A DNA stretch of 8,588 nucleotides from Pyrodictiaceae archaeon (GCA_027033675.1 JALVKZ010000233.1:1-8588); one strand, 5' to 3'. Shown: positions 1 through 6,736, counted from the first letter of the stretch. Translations and numbers: made by a program. Notes: generated from the sequence alone by a model not told the origin.

Positions 1-198
1 GTAGAGCCTCCCTTGCTTACGTAAAGCCTCAGCTACGTCGAGGATCGATTCAGCCGCGAATTCCTCTTCGAGGCAGCGAGGACAGGGGAGCCCGCGGTGA
101 AGCCTGTCATCGCCTGCGGGCCCTCCGCAGTTAGGACATGAGTAGAAGTAGACTCCTCGAGCTAGCTCGGTGCTCGCAGTCTTACTGGCTTGAGCCAA
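1..198 (-). CDS. rgy: Reverse gyrase, N-terminal fragment (gene runs off the left edge)
   Basis: Reverse gyrase introduces positive supercoils into DNA using ATP and is a marker of hyperthermophiles. Only the first 66 codons are present. Reading the minus strand, residues around 18-40 form a four-cysteine zinc finger, CPNCGG followed by RLHRGLPCPRCLEEE, which is the arrangement I know from the start of reverse gyrases (CxxC, then RL..GLPC..CL). The helicase-like and topoisomerase domains lie outside the window. The start is set at TTG (198-196): an in-frame TAG lies two codons upstream, and no ATG or GTG occurs before the zinc finger. No strong ribosome-binding site is seen; a GGGGGA lies 12 bases upstream. 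It is divergent from thi4. The family call rests on one short motif, so another zinc-ribbon protein is possible but less likely. Confidence 0.75.
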   Translation of the reverse strand, partial: MAQASKTASTELARGVYFYSCPNCGGPAGDDRLHRGLPCPRCLEEEFAAESILDVAEALRKQGRLY

Positions 199-251
199 GG
201 CCTATGCCAGTCCCCCGAGTCACGGGTATAGAGAAGCTAGTGCAGTGTTCC

Positions 252-265
252 GGTTAAAGGATTAG
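252..265 (-). promoter_or_regulatory. Candidate BRE/TATA promoter for reverse gyrase
   Basis: On the minus strand this reads CTAATCCTTTAACC, a TTTAA-type TATA-like box preceded by an A-rich stretch. It lies 54 bases before the TTG start, so transcription would begin near position 231 and leave a leader of about 30 bases. A near-identical 14-mer precedes the DUF432-like gene. A second candidate, CTATACC on the minus strand near 227-233, would give an almost leaderless transcript. Confidence 0.4.
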
Positions 266-311
266 GGCTAGCCAAGGCACCCCCTAGATAAGCTTTGATG
301 AAGCACTATGT

Positions 312-348
312 GATAACCAAGTTATAATTCTATAGATAACCCTTATAC
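312..348 (+). promoter_or_regulatory. Candidate thi4-thiC promoter with repeated GATAACC elements
   Basis: Two TATA-like boxes are visible: TTATAATT (322-329) and CTTATAC (342-348). They predict transcription starts near 351 or 370, that is leaders of about 38 or 19 bases. Around the first box, GATAACC occurs at 312-318 and again at 335-341, 23 bases apart, with an inverted GTTAT at 321-325 between them. Repeats that flank a TATA box are typical of archaeal repressor sites. The regulator is not identified. Confidence 0.4.
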
Positions 349-374
349 AGAGCTGTGATCTAACGGAGACATTC

Positions 375-380
375 GGAGGA
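375..380 (+). promoter_or_regulatory. Ribosome-binding site of thi4
   Basis: GGAGGA lies 8 bases before the ATG at 389. This supports that start; an upstream GTG at 384 is out of frame and followed directly by TAA. Confidence 0.7.
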
Positions 381-388
381 TACGTGTA

Positions 389-1225
389 ATGCATGCCCTA
401 CAGTGGTACCCGGGCTACATCGAGAAGTACCGAGAAGCAGAGCTAGCAAGAGAACTACTGAGAGCAGCACTAAGGAAGCTAGAAGAAGTGCTTGACAACG
501 ACGTAGTCATTGTCGGCGCTGGGCCTGCTGGCCTAACGCTCTCATGGCTCCTTGCAAGTAAGGGGCTCCGCGTAACAGTCGTGGAGCAAACACTCGGCCT
601 AGGCGGAGGCATGCGTGGAGGCACCGCTCTCCTACCAGCCGGGCTAGTGGAGGAGGGAAGGGCCGCAGACCTGCTCAGAGAGGCTAATGTGAGGTTAGAG
701 GAGACAAGGCTTCGTGGAATCTACGCTATTGACCCCGTGGAGGCTGCTACGAAGCTAGCAGCTAGAGCAATTAGTGCCGGCGCAAGATTCCTTGTAGGCG
801 TCTATGTCGAGGACTTAATAATCCGGGAGCACGGTGGAAGAGGACGAGTAGATGGCGTAGTTGTTAATCTTCGCCCCGTGATTGAGGCAGGATGGCACGT
901 CGACCCCTGGTTCATAGAGGCACGAGCAACTATTGATGCAACTGGGCACGATGCTTGGCTCGTGAAGCTCCTCGAGAAGAGGGTTCCCGGCTCCGTGAAG
1001 CCCAGAGGCATGAGCAGCCTTGATGTGTGGCGTGGCGAGAGACTTGTCGTTGAGAAGACGGGGGAGGTGTTTCCAGGACTCTACCTCGCTGGGATGAGTG
1101 TTGCTGAGACCCATAATTTGCCACGAATGGGGCCCGTTTTTGGCGGGATGATTGTCTCGGCTATTCGTCTCGCAGAGATCCTCGAGAAGAGACTCATGAA
1201 TAGAGAGGCGGAGAGCCATGGCTAA
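389..1225 (+). CDS. thi4: Thi4-type thiazole synthase, His form (archaeal)
   Basis: Makes the thiazole moiety of thiamine, in the cytoplasm, from NAD, glycine and a sulfur source. The 278-residue protein has an N-terminal helical stretch, then an FAD/NAD-type dinucleotide-binding motif GAGPAG (43-48) with the acidic strand end at E66. A glycine-rich loop follows at 72-78, then IDPVEA (114-119), and a C-terminal PRMGPVFGGM (245-254) that is characteristic of Thi4. At the position where yeast Thi4 carries its sacrificial sulfur-donor cysteine, this protein reads GWHVDP with H170. Family knowledge says such His enzymes use free sulfide and turn over, with iron. The loop reads GGGMRGG where most relatives I recall have GGGMWGGG. 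The last 8 bases overlap thiC, which points to one operon. Family members are often misnamed ribulose-1,5-biphosphate synthetase. Confidence 0.92.
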   Translation: MHALQWYPGYIEKYREAELARELLRAALRKLEEVLDNDVVIVGAGPAGLTLSWLLASKGLRVTVVEQTLGLGGGMRGGTALLPAGLVEEGRAADLLREANVRLEETRLRGIYAIDPVEAATKLAARAISAGARFLVGVYVEDLIIREHGGRGRVDGVVVNLRPVIEAGWHVDPWFIEARATIDATGHDAWLVKLLEKRVPGSVKPRGMSSLDVWRGERLVVEKTGEVFPGLYLAGMSVAETHNLPRMGPVFGGMIVSAIRLAEILEKRLMNREAESHG

Positions 1226-2567
1226 GACCGTTGTCCTTGTTGCTCGGAGTGGCTCGGTCACCAATGAGGTGAGAGAGGTTGCCCGGATAGAAGGAGTAAG
1301 CCCAGAGAAGCTTAGGGACCGCATAGCATCTGGGAGAGTTGTCCTGCTCAGGAATACTAGGCGCTACAATGTCAGAGTAGCTGCTGTAGGCCAGGGACTT
1401 AGCACAAAGGTCAACGTAAACATAGGTACAAGTGGAACAGTGATAGACCTAGAGATGGAGAAGGAAAAAGCACGCATAGCTGTAAGATACGGCGCGGATA
1501 CCGTCATGGATCTAAGTATTGGCGGGCCATTGGACGAGATAAGGAGAACGCTGATGAAGGAGGTGGAGCCTCTGCCTCTCGGCACGGTGCCTACTTACCA
1601 GGCCTGGATCGAGGGCGTTAAGAGATACAATGGTGTCTCAATGCCGAGTGACTGGTTCATAAAGATAGTTGAGGAGCATCTGCGCGACGGGGTAGACTTC
1701 ATGACCATACATGCTGCGCTAAGCAAAGAACTTGTAGAAAAAGTTGTGAGAAGCAAGCGTGTAATGCCTATCATTAGTCGTGGAGGAGCGCTCCTAGCTG
1801 CATGGATGCTTGAGAACAAGGAGGAGAACCCATATAGACAGTACTGGGACTATTTGCTCGAGTTGTTTGCTGAGCACGACGCAGTTATCAGTATTGGTGA
1901 CGCACTTCGCCCAGGCACGATAGCTGACCAGCACGACGAGTTCCAGGTAGCAGAGCTAGTAGAGGCCGCTAGGCTGGTGAAGAGTGCTCGCGAAAAAGGT
2001 GTCCAGGTAATAGTTGAGGGTCCTGGCCACATGACCCTAGACCAGGTGGTAGCAGACGTGCGGCTAATGAAGCGCTTGACTAATGGTGCACCATACTATG
2101 TCCTTGGCCCACTAGTAACGGATACTGCAATGGGGTATGACCACATAGCAGCAGCAATAGGTGGTGCACTAGCAGCCGCTGCTGGAGCAGACTTCCTATG
2201 CTACTTGACGCCTGCTGAGCACCTAAGCCTACCGAGCCCGGAGCAAGTAAAGGAGGGACTAATAGCAGCCAAGATAGCTGCGCATGCAGCTGACCTTGTA
2301 AAGCTAGGCCCACGTGCAGCTAAGAGAGACATAGAGTTAAGCCTACTAAGGGCAAAGCTACGATGGAGCGAGATGTTTAGATATGCACCCGACCCGGAGA
2401 AGGCTAAGAAAATATATGCTCAGTTCGGCGTAGGAACCGAGGCTTGTAACATGTGTGGCCAGTACTGTGCCTGTCTCATACTCTCTAAGTATACCAGTAA
2501 GAGGAAGGAGCCCGATGTAAAGGAGCTATTGGATCGCTTTACCTCGGAGAACATGGTAGAGATGTAA
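1218..2567 (+). CDS. thiC: Phosphomethylpyrimidine synthase ThiC
   Basis: Radical-SAM enzyme that rearranges aminoimidazole ribotide to 4-amino-5-hydroxymethyl-2-methylpyrimidine phosphate. The 449-residue length fits archaeal ThiC, which lacks the long N-terminal extension of many bacterial forms. Visible signatures are the N-terminal GRVVLLRN (39-46), VNVNIGTSG (65-73), SRGG (187-190), GDALRPG (227-233), EGPGHM (267-272, including H271, a likely metal ligand) and GYDH with H309. The C-terminal iron-sulfur motif contains C410, C413, C417 and C419. That spacing is C-x2-C-x3-C-x-C, whereas the commonly quoted ThiC motif is C-x2-C-x4-C. The ATG lies inside the end of thi4 (8-base overlap) and is preceded by a purine-rich GGCGGAG. 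Translational coupling with thi4 is likely. It is followed by a convergent PIN gene. Confidence 0.95.
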   Translation: MAKTVVLVARSGSVTNEVREVARIEGVSPEKLRDRIASGRVVLLRNTRRYNVRVAAVGQGLSTKVNVNIGTSGTVIDLEMEKEKARIAVRYGADTVMDLSIGGPLDEIRRTLMKEVEPLPLGTVPTYQAWIEGVKRYNGVSMPSDWFIKIVEEHLRDGVDFMTIHAALSKELVEKVVRSKRVMPIISRGGALLAAWMLENKEENPYRQYWDYLLELFAEHDAVISIGDALRPGTIADQHDEFQVAELVEAARLVKSAREKGVQVIVEGPGHMTLDQVVADVRLMKRLTNGAPYYVLGPLVTDTAMGYDHIAAAIGGALAAAAGADFLCYLTPAEHLSLPSPEQVKEGLIAAKIAAHAADLVKLGPRAAKRDIELSLLRAKLRWSEMFRYAPDPEKAKKIYAQFGVGTEACNMCGQYCACLILSKYTSKRKEPDVKELLDRFTSENMVEM

Positions 2568-2595
2568 TGGAGCAGCACTAGTAACAAAGCTTGTG

Positions 2596-2621
2596 CCATA
2601 TTTATCTAAGATTTTATATGG
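2596..2621. terminator. Candidate bidirectional terminator between thiC and the PIN gene
   Basis: The 66-base spacer between two convergent genes holds CCATAT (2596-2601) and its complement ATATGG (2616-2621) around a 14-base AT-rich loop that includes ATTTTAT. Short T-rich runs on both strands suit archaeal termination, but the stem is weak. Confidence 0.3.
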
Positions 2622-2633
2622 TAGTTATCATCT

Positions 2634-3014
2634 CTACAATAGGCTAACCCCATAGCGATGCGCAAGCCTAGCTAAATCCTTATCGAAGGTCGCGAGAGCA
2701 CAGCCCAGCCTCATAGCAATGTGTAGGACGAGTAAGTCCTCATAGTGCCTTGGATCGCGGAGAGCGAATAGTACATCATCCTTCATTACGGGTTCATACA
2801 CGATTCCCGGCTCACTGAGTATGTAAGCTACCAGTGCCTGGGCACGGGCTGCTCCATAGCTCCTCCTAACGCTCCATACGAGTTCGTGAATAGTTATGGA
2901 TGGGACTACTAGGGTCTCAGCGCGCTGGACTAATCTCTCAGCCTCTCTGTGACCAGGCTCCTCCTCTAACAGCAATGCTCTTAGGAAACTGGTATCGATA
3001 ACTACCTTGGCCAT
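2634..3014 (-). CDS. PIN-domain (VapC-like) ribonuclease, no visible antitoxin partner
   Basis: A 126-residue single-domain PIN protein, the fold of VapC toxins and related metal-dependent RNases. The acidic residues expected for Mg/Mn binding are visible: D7 in VVIDTSF, E44 in TIHELVW, D93 in HYEDLL and D111 in ATFDKDL (D113 may also contribute). The fold looks complete and the nuclease is probably active. VapC toxins normally sit just downstream of a small VapB antitoxin. Here the upstream neighbour is an MscS channel, 17 bases away, and I find no small antitoxin ORF on either side. It may therefore be an orphan toxin or a housekeeping RNase co-transcribed with the channel. The ATG start gives the usual short N-terminus before the first strand; only a weak AAGGGAT precedes it. 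Confidence 0.85.
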   Translation of the reverse strand: MAKVVIDTSFLRALLLEEEPGHREAERLVQRAETLVVPSITIHELVWSVRRSYGAARAQALVAYILSEPGIVYEPVMKDDVLFALRDPRHYEDLLVLHIAMRLGCALATFDKDLARLAHRYGVSLL

Positions 3015-3031
3015 GGATCTGGATCCCTTGA

Positions 3032-3856
3032 TTATTTTCTCGAGAAGCGTAGGGGCGGCACGTCTTTTACGTGTAGGTCTAGCTGTGGGAATGGTATCTC
3101 TATGCCAGCCTTATCGAGTTCTTGTTTTAGAACCGTTTGTAGCTCTATCTTGGTACGAAACCAGACTTGTGGCGGAGCCCAACACCTCATAGTAAACACT
3201 ATCGAGGAGTCGCCGTACTCTTGTACAAATACCTCGGGTGCTGGGTTTACTAGGCAGAAAGGGTGCTCGTCCATGATTCTCCTTAGCACGGATATAGCCT
3301 TCTCAATATCCGTGCCGTAGCTAAGTCCTATCCTTATCTCAACCCTACGAGCTCTTGTCCTATAGAAGTTGGTTATAACCGTTGAGAAGACCGTGGAGTT
3401 GGGGATACGCACTATGGTTCCATCCCATGTACGCACCTTGGTCGAGAAGACGTTTATGTCGGATACTATTCCCTCAACGCCCTCGAGTGCTACAGGATCT
3501 CCTATGCGTAGGGGTTGCTCTATGAGCAGGAATAGCCCACTTATGAGGTTAGATACTGCTTGTTGGGATGCAAAGCCTATTACTATGCCAGCTATGCCAC
3601 CAGCCACTATGAGGCCGGAAAGGTTTACTCCGAGCGGCACTAGGGCTGCTACTATGCCCGTGAACACTATCGTATAAAACGTTATGTTTTCTAGAGGCTT
3701 GTATACGTACTCCGGTAGCTTCCCTCTTAGGCTTCTCCGCATAAGCCTTCTAACGAGTAGTGCGAATAGTATGCTAGCTACTAGGATCACAGCTGCAATA
3801 GCTATTGATGTTAGCTTAGCCTTCATATTCCTAATCATTGCTTCATCGATCTCCAA
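3032..3856 (-). CDS. MscS-family mechanosensitive ion channel
   Basis: A small-conductance mechanosensitive channel that would open under membrane tension and release solutes during osmotic downshock. The 274 residues hold three hydrophobic segments: about 15-35, 58-77 and the pore-lining helix 79-112, which is Gly/Ala-rich (GGIAGIVIGFASQQAVSN). The beta domain follows, with PLRIGD at 115-120 and then GTIVRIPNS, which are classic MscS signatures. An alpha/beta cytoplasmic domain completes the protein. It is a minimal three-helix channel, close in size to E. coli MscS. The TTG start is chosen because GGTGAT lies 6 bases upstream and GGGAGG abuts it. Alternative ATG codons lie at residues 7 and 11. 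The gene begins 7 bases after the DUF432-like stop and is followed by the PIN gene, so these three probably share a transcript. Confidence 0.93.
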   Translation of the reverse strand: MEIDEAMIRNMKAKLTSIAIAAVILVASILFALLVRRLMRRSLRGKLPEYVYKPLENITFYTIVFTGIVAALVPLGVNLSGLIVAGGIAGIVIGFASQQAVSNLISGLFLLIEQPLRIGDPVALEGVEGIVSDINVFSTKVRTWDGTIVRIPNSTVFSTVITNFYRTRARRVEIRIGLSYGTDIEKAISVLRRIMDEHPFCLVNPAPEVFVQEYGDSSIVFTMRCWAPPQVWFRTKIELQTVLKQELDKAGIEIPFPQLDLHVKDVPPLRFSRK

Positions 3857-3862
3857 CCTCCC

Positions 3863-3868
3863 ATCACC
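3863..3868 (-). promoter_or_regulatory. Ribosome-binding site deciding the TTG start of the MscS gene
   Basis: On the minus strand GGTGAT is followed by GGGAGG and then TTG. GGTGAT pairs with the 16S anti-Shine-Dalgarno and overlaps the end of the upstream gene. The same GGTGAT with 6-base spacing precedes the GTG start at 6730. Confidence 0.55.
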
Positions 3869-4550
3869 CCATGGAGGCAGGTGTAATGAAGGCAGGTAAG
3901 GTCATCGCCATTCTGAGCTTTCTTATACGCCTCCATGCTTCACTAAGCTCGCTAAGAGGAGGCGTCTCAGTAAGCCTTGCAGTAACATGGTGTGGTTCGC
4001 GTTTCGCTATTAGCACAGGATAGTATATCCTGTGCTCCCTGTCCAAGTAAAATGTGATTAGTGCTGCGTTGAACCCTATGCCTGGTACAGGGCCCTTTAC
4101 CCCACTAACATCTATGCGTATTATAGCGTCGTGCGATACCTCTAGCCTGTTGAGGGATAGGGCCGTCTTAGCGCGATAGTAGCGACAGATGGTTCCATCA
4201 ATTATTCCTCCGACGAGAGTGTATTTTACCCGAAACGGTGTTACATAGCCGAGAGCAGTACCATCTATATGAATGACTAGTTCATAGGGGGCTAGAGCCC
4301 AAATACTCGTTGTCTTCTCAGCCACCACGAGAGGCTCATTAAAATCTAGGTATAGGCAACTAGTAATGATATCTGGGCGATGAATAGGCGCAACAGGGTC
4401 AATGTACACATAGTCGTGGTCAATTAAGCGAGCCCTGCTACAGCCATATGGGTCACAGTACTCTAACAAACCGTTATCGCTATAGCTTATATCTGCAAGC
4501 CCTACTCTTAGCGCTGACCCACGTCTTATCACTGCAAAATGTTCTCCCAT
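3864..4550 (-). CDS. DUF432-like archaeal protein of unknown function, upstream of MscS
   Basis: A 228-residue protein that I assign to DUF432 (archaeal, uncharacterised) from the pattern of its central part. DPVAPIHRPD (51-60) is followed by LYLDFNEPLVV (66-76), LAPYELVIHIDG (86-97), VKYTLVGG (108-115) and GTICRYYRAK (119-128). There is no signal peptide or clear membrane segment; alternating hydrophobic residues suggest a beta-rich soluble protein. Four cysteines (C32, C37, C65, C122) are present, and C32/C37 sit in YCDPYGCS, a possible metal or disulfide pair. The gene ends 7 bases before the MscS start, so it is the first gene of a tight operon. I recall DUF432 genes next to MscS genes in other archaea, which would suggest a channel accessory or regulator, but this is inference. 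Family assignment is from memory, not a search. Confidence 0.7.
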   Translation of the reverse strand: MGEHFAVIRRGSALRVGLADISYSDNGLLEYCDPYGCSRARLIDHDYVYIDPVAPIHRPDIITSCLYLDFNEPLVVAEKTTSIWALAPYELVIHIDGTALGYVTPFRVKYTLVGGIIDGTICRYYRAKTALSLNRLEVSHDAIIRIDVSGVKGPVPGIGFNAALITFYLDREHRIYYPVLIAKREPHHVTARLTETPPLSELSEAWRRIRKLRMAMTLPAFITPASMG

Positions 4551-4646
4551 GACTATAATCCCTACAGTAACGTCCTACTAACAGGCCATAGTAGCCCTAG
4601 TTATGGCTAGGCCCCATTGCTTAGCGTTCCTTACTTGATGTACTAG

Positions 4647-4660
4647 GGTTAAAGGCTTAG
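4647..4660 (-). promoter_or_regulatory. Candidate promoter of the DUF432-MscS-PIN operon
   Basis: On the minus strand this reads CTAAGCCTTTAACC, matching the candidate reverse gyrase promoter at 13 of 14 bases. Transcription would start near 4626, leaving a leader of about 75 bases. Another AT-rich candidate, TTAAACTTAA, lies at 4671-4680, so the choice is uncertain. Confidence 0.35.
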
Positions 4661-4726
4661 CGGCAATGCATTAAGTTTAAGGATCCCTTGTGTAACGAGA
4701 AGCCCGTGTCCCTCTACATTGCTCAT

Positions 4727-4731
4727 AAAAA
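4727..4731 (-). terminator. Candidate T-run terminator after the coiled-coil gene
   Basis: About 16 bases past the stop codon the minus strand reads ATAATATTTTTATG, with five consecutive T. Archaeal transcription often stops at such T-runs without a hairpin. Confidence 0.4.
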
Positions 4732-4747
4732 TATTATGGTGTAGTAT

Positions 4748-6730
4748 CTAGCTTGTAGAGGCTGAGAGCATGAGGAGCAATGCCTCTATGATCAACTTTA
4801 CGTGATCAAGGAATGCTTTTATCCTTAACGATACCCAGTCATTAGCCTGGATGGAGCTAGTAAGCTTACTGGCCTCTGCAAACGCCTTAGCTAGATAAAG
4901 CTTAGCTGCAGATATGTTGCCGCTTGTAAGGCTCTCCCTGGCTTTAACCAAGAAGTTCCTTAGTTCATCTATTTTCGTGACCAAGGTTTTATTGCCCGCT
5001 ATCTCTGCTAGCTTCTCAGCAGCCCCGGATAACCGAATAGCAGATGAAACGACTCTCTCGGTGCCCACTGATCCTAGGCTTTTCTGTGGAGATCCTAGGA
5101 GGAGTAGGAGCTTCTTTACCTCAGCCTCAGCGTTATTGACTAGCTTCAGCAGTGCACTAAGCCTAATACTTGTCGATGTCTTCGCCTTGCCTCCTTTGCT
5201 TGCTTGTTTTACCTTTTCCCCTTGCCCATGTATGGGCGTATTTTTCTTAGCGGCGGTTATTGTGCGTGTAGGTGTCGTAGTGTTACCGTGTATAATGATT
5301 ATCGTAGTAATTGTAGAGGTCTTCGTGGAAGAAGTTGTAGTCGTTGCGCCCGTGGATGTACTGTTCTGTGGCTGTACTTCCTGTTGTAAGTGTATAAGTT
5401 GTTTTTTGAACTCTTCTAGCGCTGTTAAGGTGTCCTTTGCTGCTTTTACAACCTCTTCAACACTGCCCTTGCTAGCTCTGTATGCTTTAAGCGTTCTTAT
5501 TAGCTCTGTTAAGTTGCCTAGTACCGCATTATATTCATCAGCTAGCTGGTCTGGTACCAGGAGCTTGGCTGCTCTTAGCTCTAGGCGTATTTTTTCGAGC
5601 TTAAGTATCTCCTCGTCTATGCCTCCGGGAAGAACTATTGGTATAGGCTTAGCGGTGATCTGCTTGACTATGTGTTTTAGGAACGATGGCATCATATGCC
5701 TAATAATTATTACTTTGATAATGTCGCTAGATACTGGCAGAGAGGGTATCTTTTGGGGCTTCGTAGTGTTCTGTGTTGCTTTTGCTAGGTTAGAATACTG
5801 GCTAATTATCTTCTTGAGCATATTTATCTCTTCTTCTATCATTTTTGCTGCTTCTTTCTTGCCCTCCTTTCTTAGCTTCTTAGCCTCCTTTGTAAGCTCA
5901 GTTATTTTCTCCTCTAAGCTGTTCACCATGCCCTTTATTGCTTGTAGTACTTTACATGAATGCATCTCCGATAGCGCTGACCTCACCTTGTTCATTAGTA
6001 GCGATGTTTCATTAGTAAGGCTTTGGAACTGTGCTTCTAGAGCTGCTAGTTCCTTGCTTGCTTTACCTGGGTCTATGTCTCCACTTAGTAGTGCTTTGCG
6101 GAGTGAGAGAGTTTTATCTAGTAAGGATTCTTCGAGACTTATATTGCCATGCAGGGATGCTAGTAGCTTGTTTAGCTCGGAGCCGTTGCACAGTTTTACG
6201 TAGAAGTTATGCCTCAGCATGTTCTCTAGCTGTTTCTGTGCAGCAGCTAGCGAGGCAAGCAACGCTCTTTCCTCTGCAATTAATCTGTTAACTCTGCTTA
6301 CTAAGTGCTCAACAGTCTCATTTACCAATACTTTACCGTGATGGCTCCGATAGAGCTTAGCAGCCTCAGAGACCAATACACCTAATTCATTAAATACTTG
6401 TGATGCTAGGCGAGCAGCCTCATTGGTTCTTCCCTGCTTTAATAGCTCCGATATATACGTTATAGTATTGTTTATCTCTTCTAGTTTCTTCCATAGAGTA
6501 GAGTTATGTGGTACACCCCATTCGCGGAAGAGTGCCTCTACCTTCTTTATACTCGTGTTGAGTGCCTTTAGTAAGCCATAGTAATCCATGACGTTAACTG
6601 AGTTTGTTGATGTCTGCTTCATCTTCTGGCTACTAGCCCTAGCTATTTGTGTTACTTGGGTAATCGGCGAGATACTCACTAGTAGCATAATACTTATCAC
6701 TAATAAGGATAAAACACGGAGGCCTCTCAC
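4748..6730 (-). CDS. Secreted coiled-coil protein, probably glycosylated, unknown function
   Basis: I do not recognise a named family. The 660 residues open with a Sec-type signal peptide: basic MRGLR, hydrophobic core about 6-22, likely cleavage near ARAS at 30-33. Two long helical, Leu/Glu/Lys/Ala-rich regions follow. The first, about 50-320, includes a highly charged stretch at 272-308; more helix covers about 370-450. A Thr/Ser-rich linker (455-495) with an isoleucine run leads to a second helical part (about 520-655). I count 13 N-x-S/T sequons spread along the chain and only two cysteines (C181, C259), possibly a disulfide. The C-terminus (644-656) is hydrophobic but short, so membrane anchoring is unclear. 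An S-layer stalk or other cell-surface role is possible, by analogy only. GTG start supported by GGTGAT 6 bases upstream. It stands alone, divergent from thiDN. Confidence 0.8.
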   Translation of the reverse strand: MRGLRVLSLLVISIMLLVSISPITQVTQIARASSQKMKQTSTNSVNVMDYYGLLKALNTSIKKVEALFREWGVPHNSTLWKKLEEINNTITYISELLKQGRTNEAARLASQVFNELGVLVSEAAKLYRSHHGKVLVNETVEHLVSRVNRLIAEERALLASLAAAQKQLENMLRHNFYVKLCNGSELNKLLASLHGNISLEESLLDKTLSLRKALLSGDIDPGKASKELAALEAQFQSLTNETSLLMNKVRSALSEMHSCKVLQAIKGMVNSLEEKITELTKEAKKLRKEGKKEAAKMIEEEINMLKKIISQYSNLAKATQNTTKPQKIPSLPVSSDIIKVIIIRHMMPSFLKHIVKQITAKPIPIVLPGGIDEEILKLEKIRLELRAAKLLVPDQLADEYNAVLGNLTELIRTLKAYRASKGSVEEVVKAAKDTLTALEEFKKQLIHLQQEVQPQNSTSTGATTTTSSTKTSTITTIIIIHGNTTTPTRTITAAKKNTPIHGQGEKVKQASKGGKAKTSTSIRLSALLKLVNNAEAEVKKLLLLLGSPQKSLGSVGTERVVSSAIRLSGAAEKLAEIAGNKTLVTKIDELRNFLVKARESLTSGNISAAKLYLAKAFAEASKLTSSIQANDWVSLRIKAFLDHVKLIIEALLLMLSASTS

Positions 6731-6736
6731 TATACC

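Noticed and set aside
295..360. C/D box small RNA suggested by TTGATGA at 295-301
   Set aside because: The C box match is imperfect and no properly placed CTGA D box or C'/D' pair follows.
199..388. TPP riboswitch upstream of thi4
   Set aside because: I see no CUGAGA core or paired thi-box helices, and the likely leader (about 19-38 bases) is too short to hold one.
815..1324. A 169-codon minus-strand open frame across the thi4-thiC junction
   Set aside because: It is fully antisense to two confidently identified enzymes and its product shows no recognisable domain.
4585..4607. Hairpin GCCATA/TATGGC in the leader of the DUF432-like gene
   Set aside because: Only a 6-base stem with an 11-base loop, too weak to call a regulatory structure.
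4914..6203. A 429-codon open frame on the plus strand inside the coiled-coil gene
   Set aside because: It is antisense to a gene with a signal peptide, a ribosome-binding site and coherent helical composition. Its Ser/Leu/Phe-rich product is the expected mirror of Lys/Glu/Leu/Ala codons and shows no motif.
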